Shown here: positions 29,029-37,190 of the stretch, one piece after another | Layout: each line of letters begins with the position of its first letter | Numbering within the stretch: position 1 is the first letter of the stretch | Assembly: GCF_019430945.1 (NCBI RefSeq) | Contig: NZ_JAHYCB010000002.1 | Coordinates: 124,001-188,000 of the forward strand | DNA from: Neorhizobium populisoli | GTDB lineage: Bacteria; Pseudomonadota; Alphaproteobacteria; Rhizobiales; Rhizobiaceae | Reading direction: 5' to 3' | DNA length: 64,000 nucleotides | Program-made: the position numbers and the translations under genes | The notes under the pieces: model-generated | Told to the model about the DNA's origin: nothing | The model's input: only the letters and a program-made list of their open reading frames with translations | Database searches by the model: none

Positions 29029-30117
29029 ATGGCTATGTCAGGAATGGCGCCTTCCGCAGGCGCGGGTCAGTTTCAGCGTGCCTCGTTCACCGGCAGCGCC
29101 GGCGAATATTTCGGCATCTGGATCGTCAACGTACTTCTGACGATCATCACGCTCGGCATCTATTCGGCCTGGGCGAAAGTACGCCGCAACCGCTATTTTT
29201 ACGGCAACACGGTCATCCTGGATCGTGCTTTCGAATATCACGCCACCGGCAAGCAGATCTTCATCGGCCGGCTGATCGTCGTCGGCTTCTTCATCGTCAT
29301 GAACATCCTGGCCGTGATCGTGCCGCCGGTGGCGATCATCACGCCGATCGTGCTGTTGATCGCACTGCCCTGGCTGATCCAGCGCGGCGTGCGTTTCAGC
29401 GCCCGCGTCACCAGCTATCGCAATGTCCGTTTCGATTTCGTAGGCACCGCCGGCGGCGCCTTCAAGGCGATCATTCTCGGCAGCATCATCGCCGCGATCA
29501 CGTTTGGTATCCTGGCGCCGGTCGCCAGCCGCTGGCTGTGGCGTTATCTGTTCAACAACTTCCGTTACGGTGACCGCAAGTTCGCCACCGAGCCGCGTCT
29601 TGGCGCGATCTATGGCGTCTGGTTCCTTTCCGCGGCCATGGTCGTCATCGGTACCGTCATCGTCGGTGGCATTGTCGCGGTGGTGGTTGCCGGCGCATCC
29701 GCTGCCGGAGAAGGCCTTGCAGGTGAATTGGAAGGCTTCAACGTCGCGGCTTTCCTCGGCATTTATGCCGTCGCCATCGTCTATTTCCTCGTGTACGGCC
29801 TCGCGGCACTCTTCTACCGCGCTGGTGTGCGCAATGTCGCTTGGTCTGCCGCGACGCTCGATGGCCGCCATGAACTGTTGAGCGATGTGTCGCGCGTTCG
29901 TTACGCCTGGATCGTCATCTCCAACATCATCCTGACGGTTCTGACGCTCGGCCTGATGCGGCCCTGGGCGGCGGTGCGCATGGCGCGTTACGTCAACGAG
30001 CACACGGCGATCCGCGTCAACGGCAATATCGGCGAGGTCCTGTCGTCAATGGAAGCGTCGGGTGCGGCGATCAGTGCCGAATACATGGATCTGGAAGGCT
30101 TCGACTTTGGCTTCTGA
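29029..30117 (+). CDS. DUF898 (YjgN-like) polytopic membrane protein
   Basis: A 362-residue inner-membrane protein of the DUF898/YjgN family with about seven to eight hydrophobic segments. The repeated family motif is seen twice: TLGIYSAWAKVRRNRYFYGNT near residue 43, and a diverged copy TLGLMRPWAAVRMARYVNEHT near 305, indicating internal duplication. The biochemical role is unknown. Its end overlaps the start of an M48 metallopeptidase gene by 11 bases, so the two are translationally coupled and probably act together. Confidence 0.85.
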   Translation: MAMSGMAPSAGAGQFQRASFTGSAGEYFGIWIVNVLLTIITLGIYSAWAKVRRNRYFYGNTVILDRAFEYHATGKQIFIGRLIVVGFFIVMNILAVIVPPVAIITPIVLLIALPWLIQRGVRFSARVTSYRNVRFDFVGTAGGAFKAIILGSIIAAITFGILAPVASRWLWRYLFNNFRYGDRKFATEPRLGAIYGVWFLSAAMVVIGTVIVGGIVAVVVAGASAAGEGLAGELEGFNVAAFLGIYAVAIVYFLVYGLAALFYRAGVRNVAWSAATLDGRHELLSDVSRVRYAWIVISNIILTVLTLGLMRPWAAVRMARYVNEHTAIRVNGNIGEVLSSMEASGAAISAEYMDLEGFDFGF

Positions 30118-31168
30118 TCACGGGATCATCGCTAAAGGAGAATGGCACAAGGCCAATTCCAGCCAGGCCATGGAAGCGGAACTGCGCGAGGAGGAGGGGC
30201 GGGTCACCGCCCTTTCCGACGGGCAGGTTTTTGCTTTCGCGGTGCTGGGTCGGGTGGAGTTCAGCCAGCGGGTGGGCTCGATCCCGCGCCGTGTGACGTT
30301 CCCGGACGGCTCGGTCTTCGAAACGCGCGATAATGACGCCGTCGATGCCTACCTGCGTGCCCGTCACGGAGTGCGAAGCGGGATCATCCATCGGCTGGAA
30401 GAATTTCACCCACGCCTGATCGTCTTCACCATCGCGGTGATCCTGCTCGGCATGTCGATCTACCGCTACGCTCTGCCGGCGCTGGTGGAAGTCGCCGTGC
30501 TGGTAACGCCACCCTTCGTGCCGGAAATGATCGGTTCCGGAACGCTGGCCTCGCTAGACAGAACGGTTCTCAAGCCATCAGAACTTCCGGAAGCGCAACA
30601 GCGGAAGTTCGCCGAAGGGTTTTCCAAGCTTGCCGCGCGCTCCAAGGGCGGAGAGGCGGCCTATAAGCTGAATTTCCGCGATGGCGGCGTGATCGGCCCG
30701 AATGCCTTCGCCTTGCCGGATGGCAACCTGATCCTCACCGACGATCTGGTGAAGCTAGCCGGCAGCGACGAGGAAATGGTGCTCGGCGTGCTCGGCCACG
30801 AGATCGCCCATGTGGAAGGCGAGCACAGCCTGCGCCAGCTCTATCGCGCAGCCGGCGTTGCCGGTCTCGTCATGCTGATCGCCGGCGATGTGGGCTCGGG
30901 CGTCGAGGATATCCTCACCCAGGGCGGCACGCTTCTGGCATTGTCCTATTCCCGCTCTGCGGAAGCGGAGGCTGACCGTCGCTCCGTCGAATTGATGAAC
31001 GCCGGGGGTTACGATCCTGCCGCCCTTGCCCGCTTCTTCGCCATCCTGGAAGACAAGCTTGGCGATCACGGCAAGACGAATATGCTCTCCAGCCACCCCG
31101 GCACGCCGGAGCGCCAGCAGGATATCCGCGCCTATGCCGCTGAAATCAAAGGCCGACCTCAGCCATGA
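30107..31168 (+). CDS. M48-family membrane zinc metallopeptidase
   Basis: A 353-residue peptidase. About 100 N-terminal residues are followed by one membrane segment (LIVFTIAVILLGMSIYRYALPAL) and the M48 catalytic domain with the zinc motif HEIAHVEGEH (first His at residue 231) and the third ligand region AEAEADRRSVELM. I place the start at TTG 30107, inside the end of the DUF898 gene, with GGAAGG 8 bases upstream; the reading continues through the stop of the upstream gene in another frame. Probable role: membrane protein quality control, like HtpX and BepA relatives. Confidence 0.8.
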   Translation: MASDHGIIAKGEWHKANSSQAMEAELREEEGRVTALSDGQVFAFAVLGRVEFSQRVGSIPRRVTFPDGSVFETRDNDAVDAYLRARHGVRSGIIHRLEEFHPRLIVFTIAVILLGMSIYRYALPALVEVAVLVTPPFVPEMIGSGTLASLDRTVLKPSELPEAQQRKFAEGFSKLAARSKGGEAAYKLNFRDGGVIGPNAFALPDGNLILTDDLVKLAGSDEEMVLGVLGHEIAHVEGEHSLRQLYRAAGVAGLVMLIAGDVGSGVEDILTQGGTLLALSYSRSAEAEADRRSVELMNAGGYDPAALARFFAILEDKLGDHGKTNMLSSHPGTPERQQDIRAYAAEIKGRPQP

Positions 31169-31265
31169 CAAGCATGAGACAAGGTAAGCATGATTGAACA
31201 CAGCTGTTGACGTATCCGAAGGCTGATCTAATTTAGCCTGTGGAGTAGGAGTGGGGAGTTCAGTT

Positions 31266-31394
31266 ATGGTTTATGAGTGGGACGAAAAGCGTGCCCGTCG
31301 CGCGCATCTGGCCCGTATGGGCATCGGCATGCTGTTCGGTCTGATGATCGTCGCGGTTCCGGCCTGGGTTGCGATCAGCCTGGAAATTCTTTGA
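31266..31394 (+). CDS. 42-residue single-span membrane protein
   Basis: Starts MVYEWDEKRARRAHLARMG and continues with a hydrophobic stretch (IGMLFGLMIVAVPAWVAI) to LEIL. ATG follows GGGGAG at about 7 bases and a terminator lies 60 bases past the stop, so it looks like an independent expressed small gene. The charged N-terminus and single span are typical of membrane microproteins. The function is unknown; it may belong with the upstream DUF898/M48 pair but has its own leader. Confidence 0.6.
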   Translation: MVYEWDEKRARRAHLARMGIGMLFGLMIVAVPAWVAISLEIL

Positions 31395-31453
31395 TCTCGC
31401 ACGCTTCGGCATGTCTCTATCCCGGCATGCTCTCATATGACGTGAAAACGCAT

Positions 31454-31481
31454 AAGGGCCGACTTTCGCCGGCCCTTTTTG
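31454..31481. terminator. bidirectional terminator
   Basis: AAGGGCCG (31454-31461) pairs with CGGCCCTT (31470-31477), followed by TTTT. It lies between two convergent genes, the 42-residue protein gene and the iron-binding protein gene, and can serve both. Confidence 0.8.
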
Positions 31482-31502
31482 TTTGCGCTCTTTGATCAGC
31501 CC

Positions 31503-32549
31503 TCAGCTTTCCGGGCCTTCGTTGAAGCCGACCTTGTCGACCAGCTCGGAGGCCTTCTTGCGGTTGGCGGCGATATCGGCAAGCGACAGCGTATCCGGCT
31601 TGATCGGGCCGAAGCCCTTGACGACGGCGGACGGCTCCGCACCCGGCATGACCGGATATTCGAACACCTGTTCCGCATAGATCTGCTGCGCCTTGCCGGA
31701 CGACAGGAATTCCATCAGCTTGACGGCATCGGCCTTGTTCGGCGAATTCTTGGCGAGCGCCATGCCGGAAATGTTTACATGAGTGCCGCGATCATTGGCA
31801 TTCGGGAACATGACCTTGATCGCCTCGGCCCACTTCTTCTGCTCCGGCTCCTTCTCGTTGGTCTGCATCAGACCGACATAATAGCTGTTGCCGATGCCGA
31901 TATCGCAGCCGCCGGCGAGAATCGCCTTGGCCTGGTCGCGGTCGCCGCCGCTCGGCTTGGAGGTCAGGTTGTTCTTGACGCCCTTCAGCCAGGTTTCGGT
32001 CTTGGCTTCGCCATGCACGGCGATCATCGAGGCGATCAGGCCGATATTGTAGGAATGCTGGCCGTCGCGGACGCAGATCTTGCCCTTCCATTTCGGATCG
32101 GCAAGTTCCTCATAGGTGATGGCCGTCTGGGTGACGCGCTCCTTGGAGGCGTAGATGACACGGCCGCGGGTGGTCAGGCCGAACCATTCACCCTGCGGAT
32201 CGCGCAGATTGGCCGGGATGTCCTTGTTGATCGTCGCATTGCCGGTAACGGGCTGCGTCACGCCGCCTTCCTTGGCTTCCATCAGGCGGGCGATGTCGAT
32301 CGTCATGATGACGTCGGCCGGCGAATTGGCGCCTTCCGCCTTGATGCGCTCGACCAGACCCTTGTCGAGGAAGAGCACGTTGGTTTTGATTCCCGTCTCC
32401 TTGGTAAAGGCATCGAGCACCGGCTTGATCAGATCCGGCTGGCGATAGGAGTATATATTCACCTCCCCAGCCGCCGATGCCGCGGTGGCGCTCGCAAGCG
32501 CAGATACACCAATAAGTGTAAATTCGCGGAATGACCGGAAAAATGACAT
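31503..32549 (-). CDS. fbpA: iron(III) ABC transporter substrate-binding protein (FbpA/FutA type)
   Basis: The periplasmic ferric-iron binding protein, 348 residues. A Sec signal peptide (TLIGVSALASATAASAAG) precedes VNIYSYRQPDLIKPVL, the family hallmark with the iron-ligand tyrosine region. ATG 32549 follows AGGAGG at 7 bases, which rules out an upstream in-frame ATG that overlaps the IRO box. Divergent from rirA and preceded by an IRO box, so it should be shut off by RirA when iron is plentiful. The permease is encoded at 18733; no ATPase is seen. Confidence 0.9.
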   Translation of the reverse strand: MSFFRSFREFTLIGVSALASATAASAAGEVNIYSYRQPDLIKPVLDAFTKETGIKTNVLFLDKGLVERIKAEGANSPADVIMTIDIARLMEAKEGGVTQPVTGNATINKDIPANLRDPQGEWFGLTTRGRVIYASKERVTQTAITYEELADPKWKGKICVRDGQHSYNIGLIASMIAVHGEAKTETWLKGVKNNLTSKPSGGDRDQAKAILAGGCDIGIGNSYYVGLMQTNEKEPEQKKWAEAIKVMFPNANDRGTHVNISGMALAKNSPNKADAVKLMEFLSSGKAQQIYAEQVFEYPVMPGAEPSAVVKGFGPIKPDTLSLADIAANRKKASELVDKVGFNEGPES

Positions 32550-32575
32550 GCAAAATCCTCCTAGGGTTGTTATCT

Positions 32576-32590
32576 TGACGCAGATGGTCA
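32576..32590. promoter_or_regulatory. IRO box (RirA operator)
   Basis: TGA-CGCAGATGG-TCA matches the rhizobial iron-responsive operator pattern TGA-N9-TCA. It lies 26 bases upstream of the iron-binding protein start codon and in the region shared with divergent rirA. Confidence 0.7.
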
Positions 32591-32721
32591 TGATTTGATT
32601 TAACCGTCAATGGGAGAGGATCAGAGCTGCCGGAAAACCTGATCACGATTTTCTTATTTTGGAATTGTTCAAAACTAGCAGAGCCTCTATATAGGGACTG
32701 CAAGAGTCTCGGGAGACCAGC

Positions 32722-33192
32722 ATGCGCTTGACGAAACAGACGAATTACGCGGTACGGATGCTAATGTACTGCGCGGCGAATGAAGGTCACCTCAGCCGTA
32801 TTCCGGAAATTGCCAGGGCTTACGGCGTTTCCGAACTCTTTCTTTTCAAGATTCTCCAGCCGCTCACCAAGGCCGGTCTGGTCGAAACCGTTCGCGGCCG
32901 CAACGGCGGCGTGAAGCTCGGCCGCGCAGCCGACCGCATCACTCTTTTTGACGTGGTTCGCGTCACGGAAGACAGTTTTGCCATGGCGGAATGCTTCGAG
33001 GATGGTGCGGTGGAATGTCCGCTTGTTGACAGCTGCGGCCTCAACTCGGCGCTTCGCAAGGCACTGAACGCCTTCTTCGACGTGCTGGCCGAATATACGA
33101 TCGACGATCTGGTCAAGGCGCGCCCGCAGATCAATTTCCTGCTCGGCCTCGACACGCTGCATCTGCCGAAGATCGTTGCTCCTGCGGCCTGA
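32722..33192 (+). CDS. rirA: Rrf2-family iron regulator RirA
   Basis: The rhizobial iron regulator, 156 residues, a Rrf2 winged-helix protein that binds an Fe-S cluster and represses iron-uptake genes through IRO boxes. The helix-turn-helix reads SRIPEIARAYGVSELFLFKILQPL, followed by the wing GRNGGVKLGR. The three cluster cysteines are in AECFEDGAVECPLVDSCGLN (about residues 91, 99 and 105). It is divergent from the iron-binding protein gene and has its own terminator. Confidence 0.95.
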   Translation: MRLTKQTNYAVRMLMYCAANEGHLSRIPEIARAYGVSELFLFKILQPLTKAGLVETVRGRNGGVKLGRAADRITLFDVVRVTEDSFAMAECFEDGAVECPLVDSCGLNSALRKALNAFFDVLAEYTIDDLVKARPQINFLLGLDTLHLPKIVAPAA

Positions 33193-33217
33193 TTGTAATT
33201 CGCTGGTCTCTTTTGAA

Positions 33218-33245
33218 AGCGTCGCCGACCGGGCGGCGCTTTTTG
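33218..33245 (+). terminator. terminator after rirA
   Basis: AGCGTCGCC pairs with GGCGGCGCT (one T-G pair) around a short loop and is followed by TTTTT. Confidence 0.8.
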
Positions 33246-33356
33246 CTTTTTGTCATTTCCCGCAATTGACGTCGCCCGCATATGCAATAGAAGGGCTTTA
33301 GGCGTTTGCGGCCTTTCGGCCATTCCTTTCCTGTGGCGCCTTCAGGACATGTGCCC

Positions 33357-34388
33357 ATGAATTTTCCGGAATTGCGGGACTTCGCGCTGACGGCGCTGAT
33401 CGGTACCGCCGGCGCCCTGATCGCAATCGCGGTCGCTTTTCCCGCTCCTTATCTCATTGGCCCCGCCATTGCGGTGACGATTGCCGGACTGGCAGGCGTC
33501 AGGCTTTCCGTGCCGAACGTGGTTCGCAGCGCCTGTTTTGTCGTCGTCGGGGTCTCCATGGGCACGACGGTGACGCCGGAGGTGATCGAGGCTGCGCGCA
33601 CATGGCCGCTGAGTTTCGTCATGGTTCTGGTGACGGTGGTGATCCTGCTTTACGCCAGCTGCTTCGTGCTGCAGCGGTTCTTCCACTATGACCGTATCAC
33701 GTCGCTCCTGTCGTCCTCTCCCGGCCACCTGAGCTATATCCTCAGCCTTGCCGCCGAGATGCGCTGCGACCTGCGCACCGTCAGCATTTCTCAGAGCGTG
33801 CGCGTCCTAGCTTTAACCATCACCACGCCGATCATCGTCAGCGCGCTGGATCTGGTCGACGTGAACGCCGTGCTGGTCATCCAGCCGATGAGCACGCCGA
33901 TGCTTGTCGGATCGTTGGTCGCGGCCGTACTCGTCGGCCTTTTCTTCATGCGGCTGAACTTTCCGGCCGCGCTTCTTCTCGGCGGTGTTGCGGTGTCCAT
34001 CGGTACGCATGTGACGGGCTTTATCAGCGGTGCGGTTCCGGACTGGCTGCTGACCCCGATCTATATTCTGCTCGGCGCGCTGATCGGCACCCGTTTCAGC
34101 GGCGTCTCGATCCGCGAAGTCCGAAAGGCCTTTCTTGCCGGTGCCGTCGTCACCGTCGTCGTAACCATTCTTGCCGGAAGCGTTGCGCTCTGCGTTTCCT
34201 ATTTCCTCGGCGTGCCGCTGGATGCCGCGCTGATCGCCTTTGCACCGGGCGGGCTGGAAACCATGTCCGCCATGGCGGTCATGCTCAATGCAAACCCGAC
34301 CTATGTCGGCGCCCATCATGTCCTGCGACTGCTGTTCCTGTCGGTGCTGATGCCGCTGGTGCTCGGCAAAGATGCCCGCCAGAAATAG
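33357..34388 (+). CDS. AbrB-family polytopic membrane protein
   Basis: A 343-residue membrane protein with about ten hydrophobic segments arranged as two similar halves, each with the loop pattern seen in GVSMGTTVTPEVIEAA and GALIGTRFSGVSIREVRKA. This matches the AbrB duplication family (sometimes misannotated as ammonia monooxygenase). The conserved APGGLETMSAMAVMLN segment is near the C-terminus. It is thought to be a transporter; the substrate is unknown. I chose ATG 33357 over an upstream GTG-type start because the earlier residues are not hydrophobic or conserved-looking. Confidence 0.8.
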   Translation: MNFPELRDFALTALIGTAGALIAIAVAFPAPYLIGPAIAVTIAGLAGVRLSVPNVVRSACFVVVGVSMGTTVTPEVIEAARTWPLSFVMVLVTVVILLYASCFVLQRFFHYDRITSLLSSSPGHLSYILSLAAEMRCDLRTVSISQSVRVLALTITTPIIVSALDLVDVNAVLVIQPMSTPMLVGSLVAAVLVGLFFMRLNFPAALLLGGVAVSIGTHVTGFISGAVPDWLLTPIYILLGALIGTRFSGVSIREVRKAFLAGAVVTVVVTILAGSVALCVSYFLGVPLDAALIAFAPGGLETMSAMAVMLNANPTYVGAHHVLRLLFLSVLMPLVLGKDARQK

Positions 34389-34456
34389 CAGCTCCGGAGG
34401 CGGCCGCCGTTCCTGCTTGCCGAGCCGGTCCAACCCGGTTATCCCGTCCTTGAGAC

Positions 34457-34999
34457 ATGAACGGAAATGGGCCGGCAATCATGGTTGAGAAAGCTTCCTT
34501 GGCAGTTATCGTCATGGGCGTCAGCGGATCGGGAAAAACCTCCGTCGGCGAAATGATGGCCAAAAATCTCGGTTGCCGTTTCGTCGAAGGCGACCGCCTG
34601 CATCCGGCTGCCAACATCGAAAAGATGGAAAAGGGTGTCCCGCTGACCGACGAGGACCGCTGGCCTTGGCTCGATCTGATCGGCGATGAACTGGCTGCCG
34701 CCGTTCGCGACGGCCAGGATATCGTCGTCACCTGCTCGGCGCTGAAGAAAATCTACCGCGAGCGGCTCCGCAATGCCGCTGCCGGCCGGCTGAAATTCGT
34801 CTTTCTCACCGGCGACCCAAAGGTGCTGGAAAGCAGGATGGGCGCGCGTACCGGCCATTTCATGCCGACCTCGCTTTTGCAGAGCCAGCTCGCGACGCTT
34901 GAAAGCCCGGAGGGCGAGCCGGGCGTGGTGACGGTGAATATCGATGCGCATGTTGATGTCATCGTCGAGGAGGCCTTGAAAGGCCTGTCGAAGAATTGA
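34457..34999 (+). CDS. gntK: gluconokinase
   Basis: Phosphorylates gluconate to 6-phosphogluconate, 180 residues, cytosolic. P-loop GVSGSGKTSVGE near residue 21, then the GntK-specific EGDRLHPAANIEKMEKGVPLTDEDRWPWL block and CSALKKIYRERLR. Start could be ATG 34457 or ATG 34481; neither has a clear binding site. No gluconate transporter is close, but the AbrB-family membrane gene is directly upstream on the same strand. Confidence 0.9.
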   Translation: MNGNGPAIMVEKASLAVIVMGVSGSGKTSVGEMMAKNLGCRFVEGDRLHPAANIEKMEKGVPLTDEDRWPWLDLIGDELAAAVRDGQDIVVTCSALKKIYRERLRNAAAGRLKFVFLTGDPKVLESRMGARTGHFMPTSLLQSQLATLESPEGEPGVVTVNIDAHVDVIVEEALKGLSKN

Positions 35000-35225
35000 C
35001 GCCAAGAATTGACACGCGTCAATAAAATCTGATTACTGCTCTTATTTCGGCTTTACAGAGGCCTATAGTGACGGTCCAAGTATTTTAACAAAAACCGAAA
35101 AACCGTGTGATCTGAAACTCTTCACGCGCCGTATAAAGACACACTTTGTGTTTGTGCGATCTCGTCATGTCTCCGAAAAATCGGCCATGGACGGAATGCA
35201 TTGATGGCACGTTTGAGGAGAGACT

Positions 35226-35888
35226 GTGCGAATGGCAGATTCGACGCAAGGGCCTGGGCGAGGTTCGCTTCGCCGGGTTCCGAAACAGGAGAGAAGCCGC
35301 GAGCGCATCGACGAGATCCTCAAAGTATCGATGGACCTGATCGGCCGCAAAGGCATCGATGCCGTGACCATGAAGGAAATCGCCGCGCTCTCAGGCGGTC
35401 CGATTGCCTCTGTTTACCAGTATTTCCCGAATAAATCCGCCATCATAGCCATGCTCTACGAGCGTTATGTCGAGGAAGTGCGCGGCCTGGTCAGCGGCCA
35501 TATCGGCGCCATCACCACGCCGGATCAGGCGCTTGACGCCACCGACCTGCTGTTCGACGCTTATTATTACAAAATGCGCGAAAGACCTTCCACGCAGGAT
35601 TTGCTGAACGCCATCCAGGCGGACAAGGCGCTTGCCGATCTGGATATCGCCGAAACGCGTTTCCAGGCCGAGGTCTTTTATCGGGCGACCGAACATTTCG
35701 TCGGCGAAGGCCTTCGCGAAGGATACGGCCGCACGCTGTTCGTGATGTTCCACATGGCGGGTGCCACGCTGCGGTTGGCGCTGATGGTGTCAGAAGCGGA
35801 GGCCGCGCAGGTCATCTCGCAGTTCAAGTCGATCGTCCGCGCCCAGTCGACCTTTTTCTTCACCGGCAGCTTCCCGGCTTCGGCCTGA
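35226..35888 (+). CDS. TetR-family transcriptional regulator
   Basis: A 220-residue TetR regulator. The helix-turn-helix is at residues about 30-75: KVSMDLIGRKGIDAVTMKEIAALSGGPIASVYQYFPNKSAI. GTG at 35226 sits 5 bases after GAGGAG; the ATG two codons later (35232) is also possible. It is convergent with the puuB-like gene, with adjacent stops, so a link with polyamine use is possible but not shown. Confidence 0.82.
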   Translation: MRMADSTQGPGRGSLRRVPKQERSRERIDEILKVSMDLIGRKGIDAVTMKEIAALSGGPIASVYQYFPNKSAIIAMLYERYVEEVRGLVSGHIGAITTPDQALDATDLLFDAYYYKMRERPSTQDLLNAIQADKALADLDIAETRFQAEVFYRATEHFVGEGLREGYGRTLFVMFHMAGATLRLALMVSEAEAAQVISQFKSIVRAQSTFFFTGSFPASA

Positions 35889-37187
35889 TCAGAGGCCGAG
35901 GCGGTCCCGAAGACCGTACCACCATGCCCCGAGCATGGTGAGCGGCACGCGGAACGTACGTCCGCCGGGGAAGGGGAGGTTGGGCAGCGATGCCCAGATA
36001 TCGAACCGCTCCGCATGACCGGCGACTGCTTCGCCCAGAATTTTTCCGAGCAGATGCGTGGTGGTCACCCCGTGGCCACTGTCGCCATGCGAGAAATAGA
36101 CTTTGTCGGAAAGCCGGCCGATATGAGGAATACGAGTCAGCGTCAGCGCGAAATTGCCGCTCCAGGCATAATCGATCTTCACATCCTTCAACTGCGGAAA
36201 GGTCTTCAGCATATTGGGGCGGATGACGCCGGTGAGATCCTTCGGATCGTTGCCGCCATAACCGATGCCGCCGCCATAAAGCAGCCGGTTGTCGGAGGTG
36301 CGGCGGTAATAATCGAGGATATAGTTGGCATCCTCGACGCAATAATTCTCCGGCAACAGGCTCTCGATCAGCCGGGCATCCAGCGGTTCCGTCGCCATCA
36401 CCTGGCTTGAGACCGGCATCATCCGGCCGTGCACTTCGGGCATGAGCGGCGCGAGATAGGCGTTGCCGCAAACGAGCACGTAGTAAGCCCTCACGGAACC
36501 CTTATCCGTCCGCACCACCGGCGTCTCGCCCGTATCGAGACCGATGACGCGCGAACCCTCGAAAATCCGTCCGCCAAGGCTTTCCACCGCCGCCGCCTCG
36601 CCGAGAACGAGGTTAAGCGGATGGATATGCCCGCCGAGCTTGTCGATCATTCCGCCGGCATACCGGTCGGTCTTCACATATTTGCCGACCTCGGCCTTCG
36701 AGACCATTTCCAGTCCGGTATGGCCGTGCTTTTCCCAATGCGCCTTGCCGTCCGCCATCTCGCGGATCTGCTTGTCGGTGAAAGCCGCAAAGAAGCCGCC
36801 ATGCACGAGGTCGCAATCGATCCCGTATTTCGCCACCCGTCCGCGAATGATCTCGCCGCCTTCCAGCGACATTTCGCCGAGCTTCACCGCCTTCTCATGC
36901 CCGTAGCGGCTGGCGATCACTTCGAGGTCGCGGCTATAGCCGTTGACGATCTGCCCGCCATTGCGGCCGGAGGCACCGAAGCCGATGCGTTCCGCCTCCA
37001 GCACAACGACCGAATATCCACGCTCGGCAAGTTCGAGAGCCGCGGAAATGCCGGTGAAGCCGGCGCCGATGACGCAGATATCCGCTTCCGTTTCGCCTTC
37101 CAAAACGGGCCGGACACGTTTGTCCTTGGCGGAGGCGGCGTACCAGGAGTTCGTATGGCGCGGATTGTCGGCAGGTTTGAAAGCCAT
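35889..37187 (-). CDS. puuB: gamma-glutamylputrescine oxidase-like FAD oxidoreductase
   Basis: A 432-residue DAO-family flavoprotein resembling PuuB, which oxidises gamma-glutamylputrescine with release of hydrogen peroxide. Dinucleotide motif ICVIGAGFTGISAALELAERG near residue 36, the flavin-linked SGRNGGQIVNGYS block, and FFSHGDSGHGVTTTHLLG-like C-terminal FAD contacts are visible. ATG lies 3 bases after the true stop of puuA, so the pair is an operon. If puuA is truly frameshifted its substrate would not be made by that enzyme. Confidence 0.85.
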   Translation of the reverse strand: MAFKPADNPRHTNSWYAASAKDKRVRPVLEGETEADICVIGAGFTGISAALELAERGYSVVVLEAERIGFGASGRNGGQIVNGYSRDLEVIASRYGHEKAVKLGEMSLEGGEIIRGRVAKYGIDCDLVHGGFFAAFTDKQIREMADGKAHWEKHGHTGLEMVSKAEVGKYVKTDRYAGGMIDKLGGHIHPLNLVLGEAAAVESLGGRIFEGSRVIGLDTGETPVVRTDKGSVRAYYVLVCGNAYLAPLMPEVHGRMMPVSSQVMATEPLDARLIESLLPENYCVEDANYILDYYRRTSDNRLLYGGGIGYGGNDPKDLTGVIRPNMLKTFPQLKDVKIDYAWSGNFALTLTRIPHIGRLSDKVYFSHGDSGHGVTTTHLLGKILGEAVAGHAERFDIWASLPNLPFPGGRTFRVPLTMLGAWWYGLRDRLGL

Positions 37188-37190
37188 GTC

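Noticed and set aside
34994..35030. Inverted TTGACGC/GCGTCAA repeat after gluconokinase as an operator for the TetR gene
   Set aside because: It overlaps the gluconokinase 3' end, about 200 bases from the TetR start, with a 13-base loop; it is equally likely a weak terminator, so no call was made.
36917..37190. The literal C-terminal extension of the puuA frame into puuB
   Set aside because: After the frameshift the residues are Arg/Ser/Pro-rich noise and overlap puuB out of frame; the real PuuA C-terminus is in the neighbouring frame.
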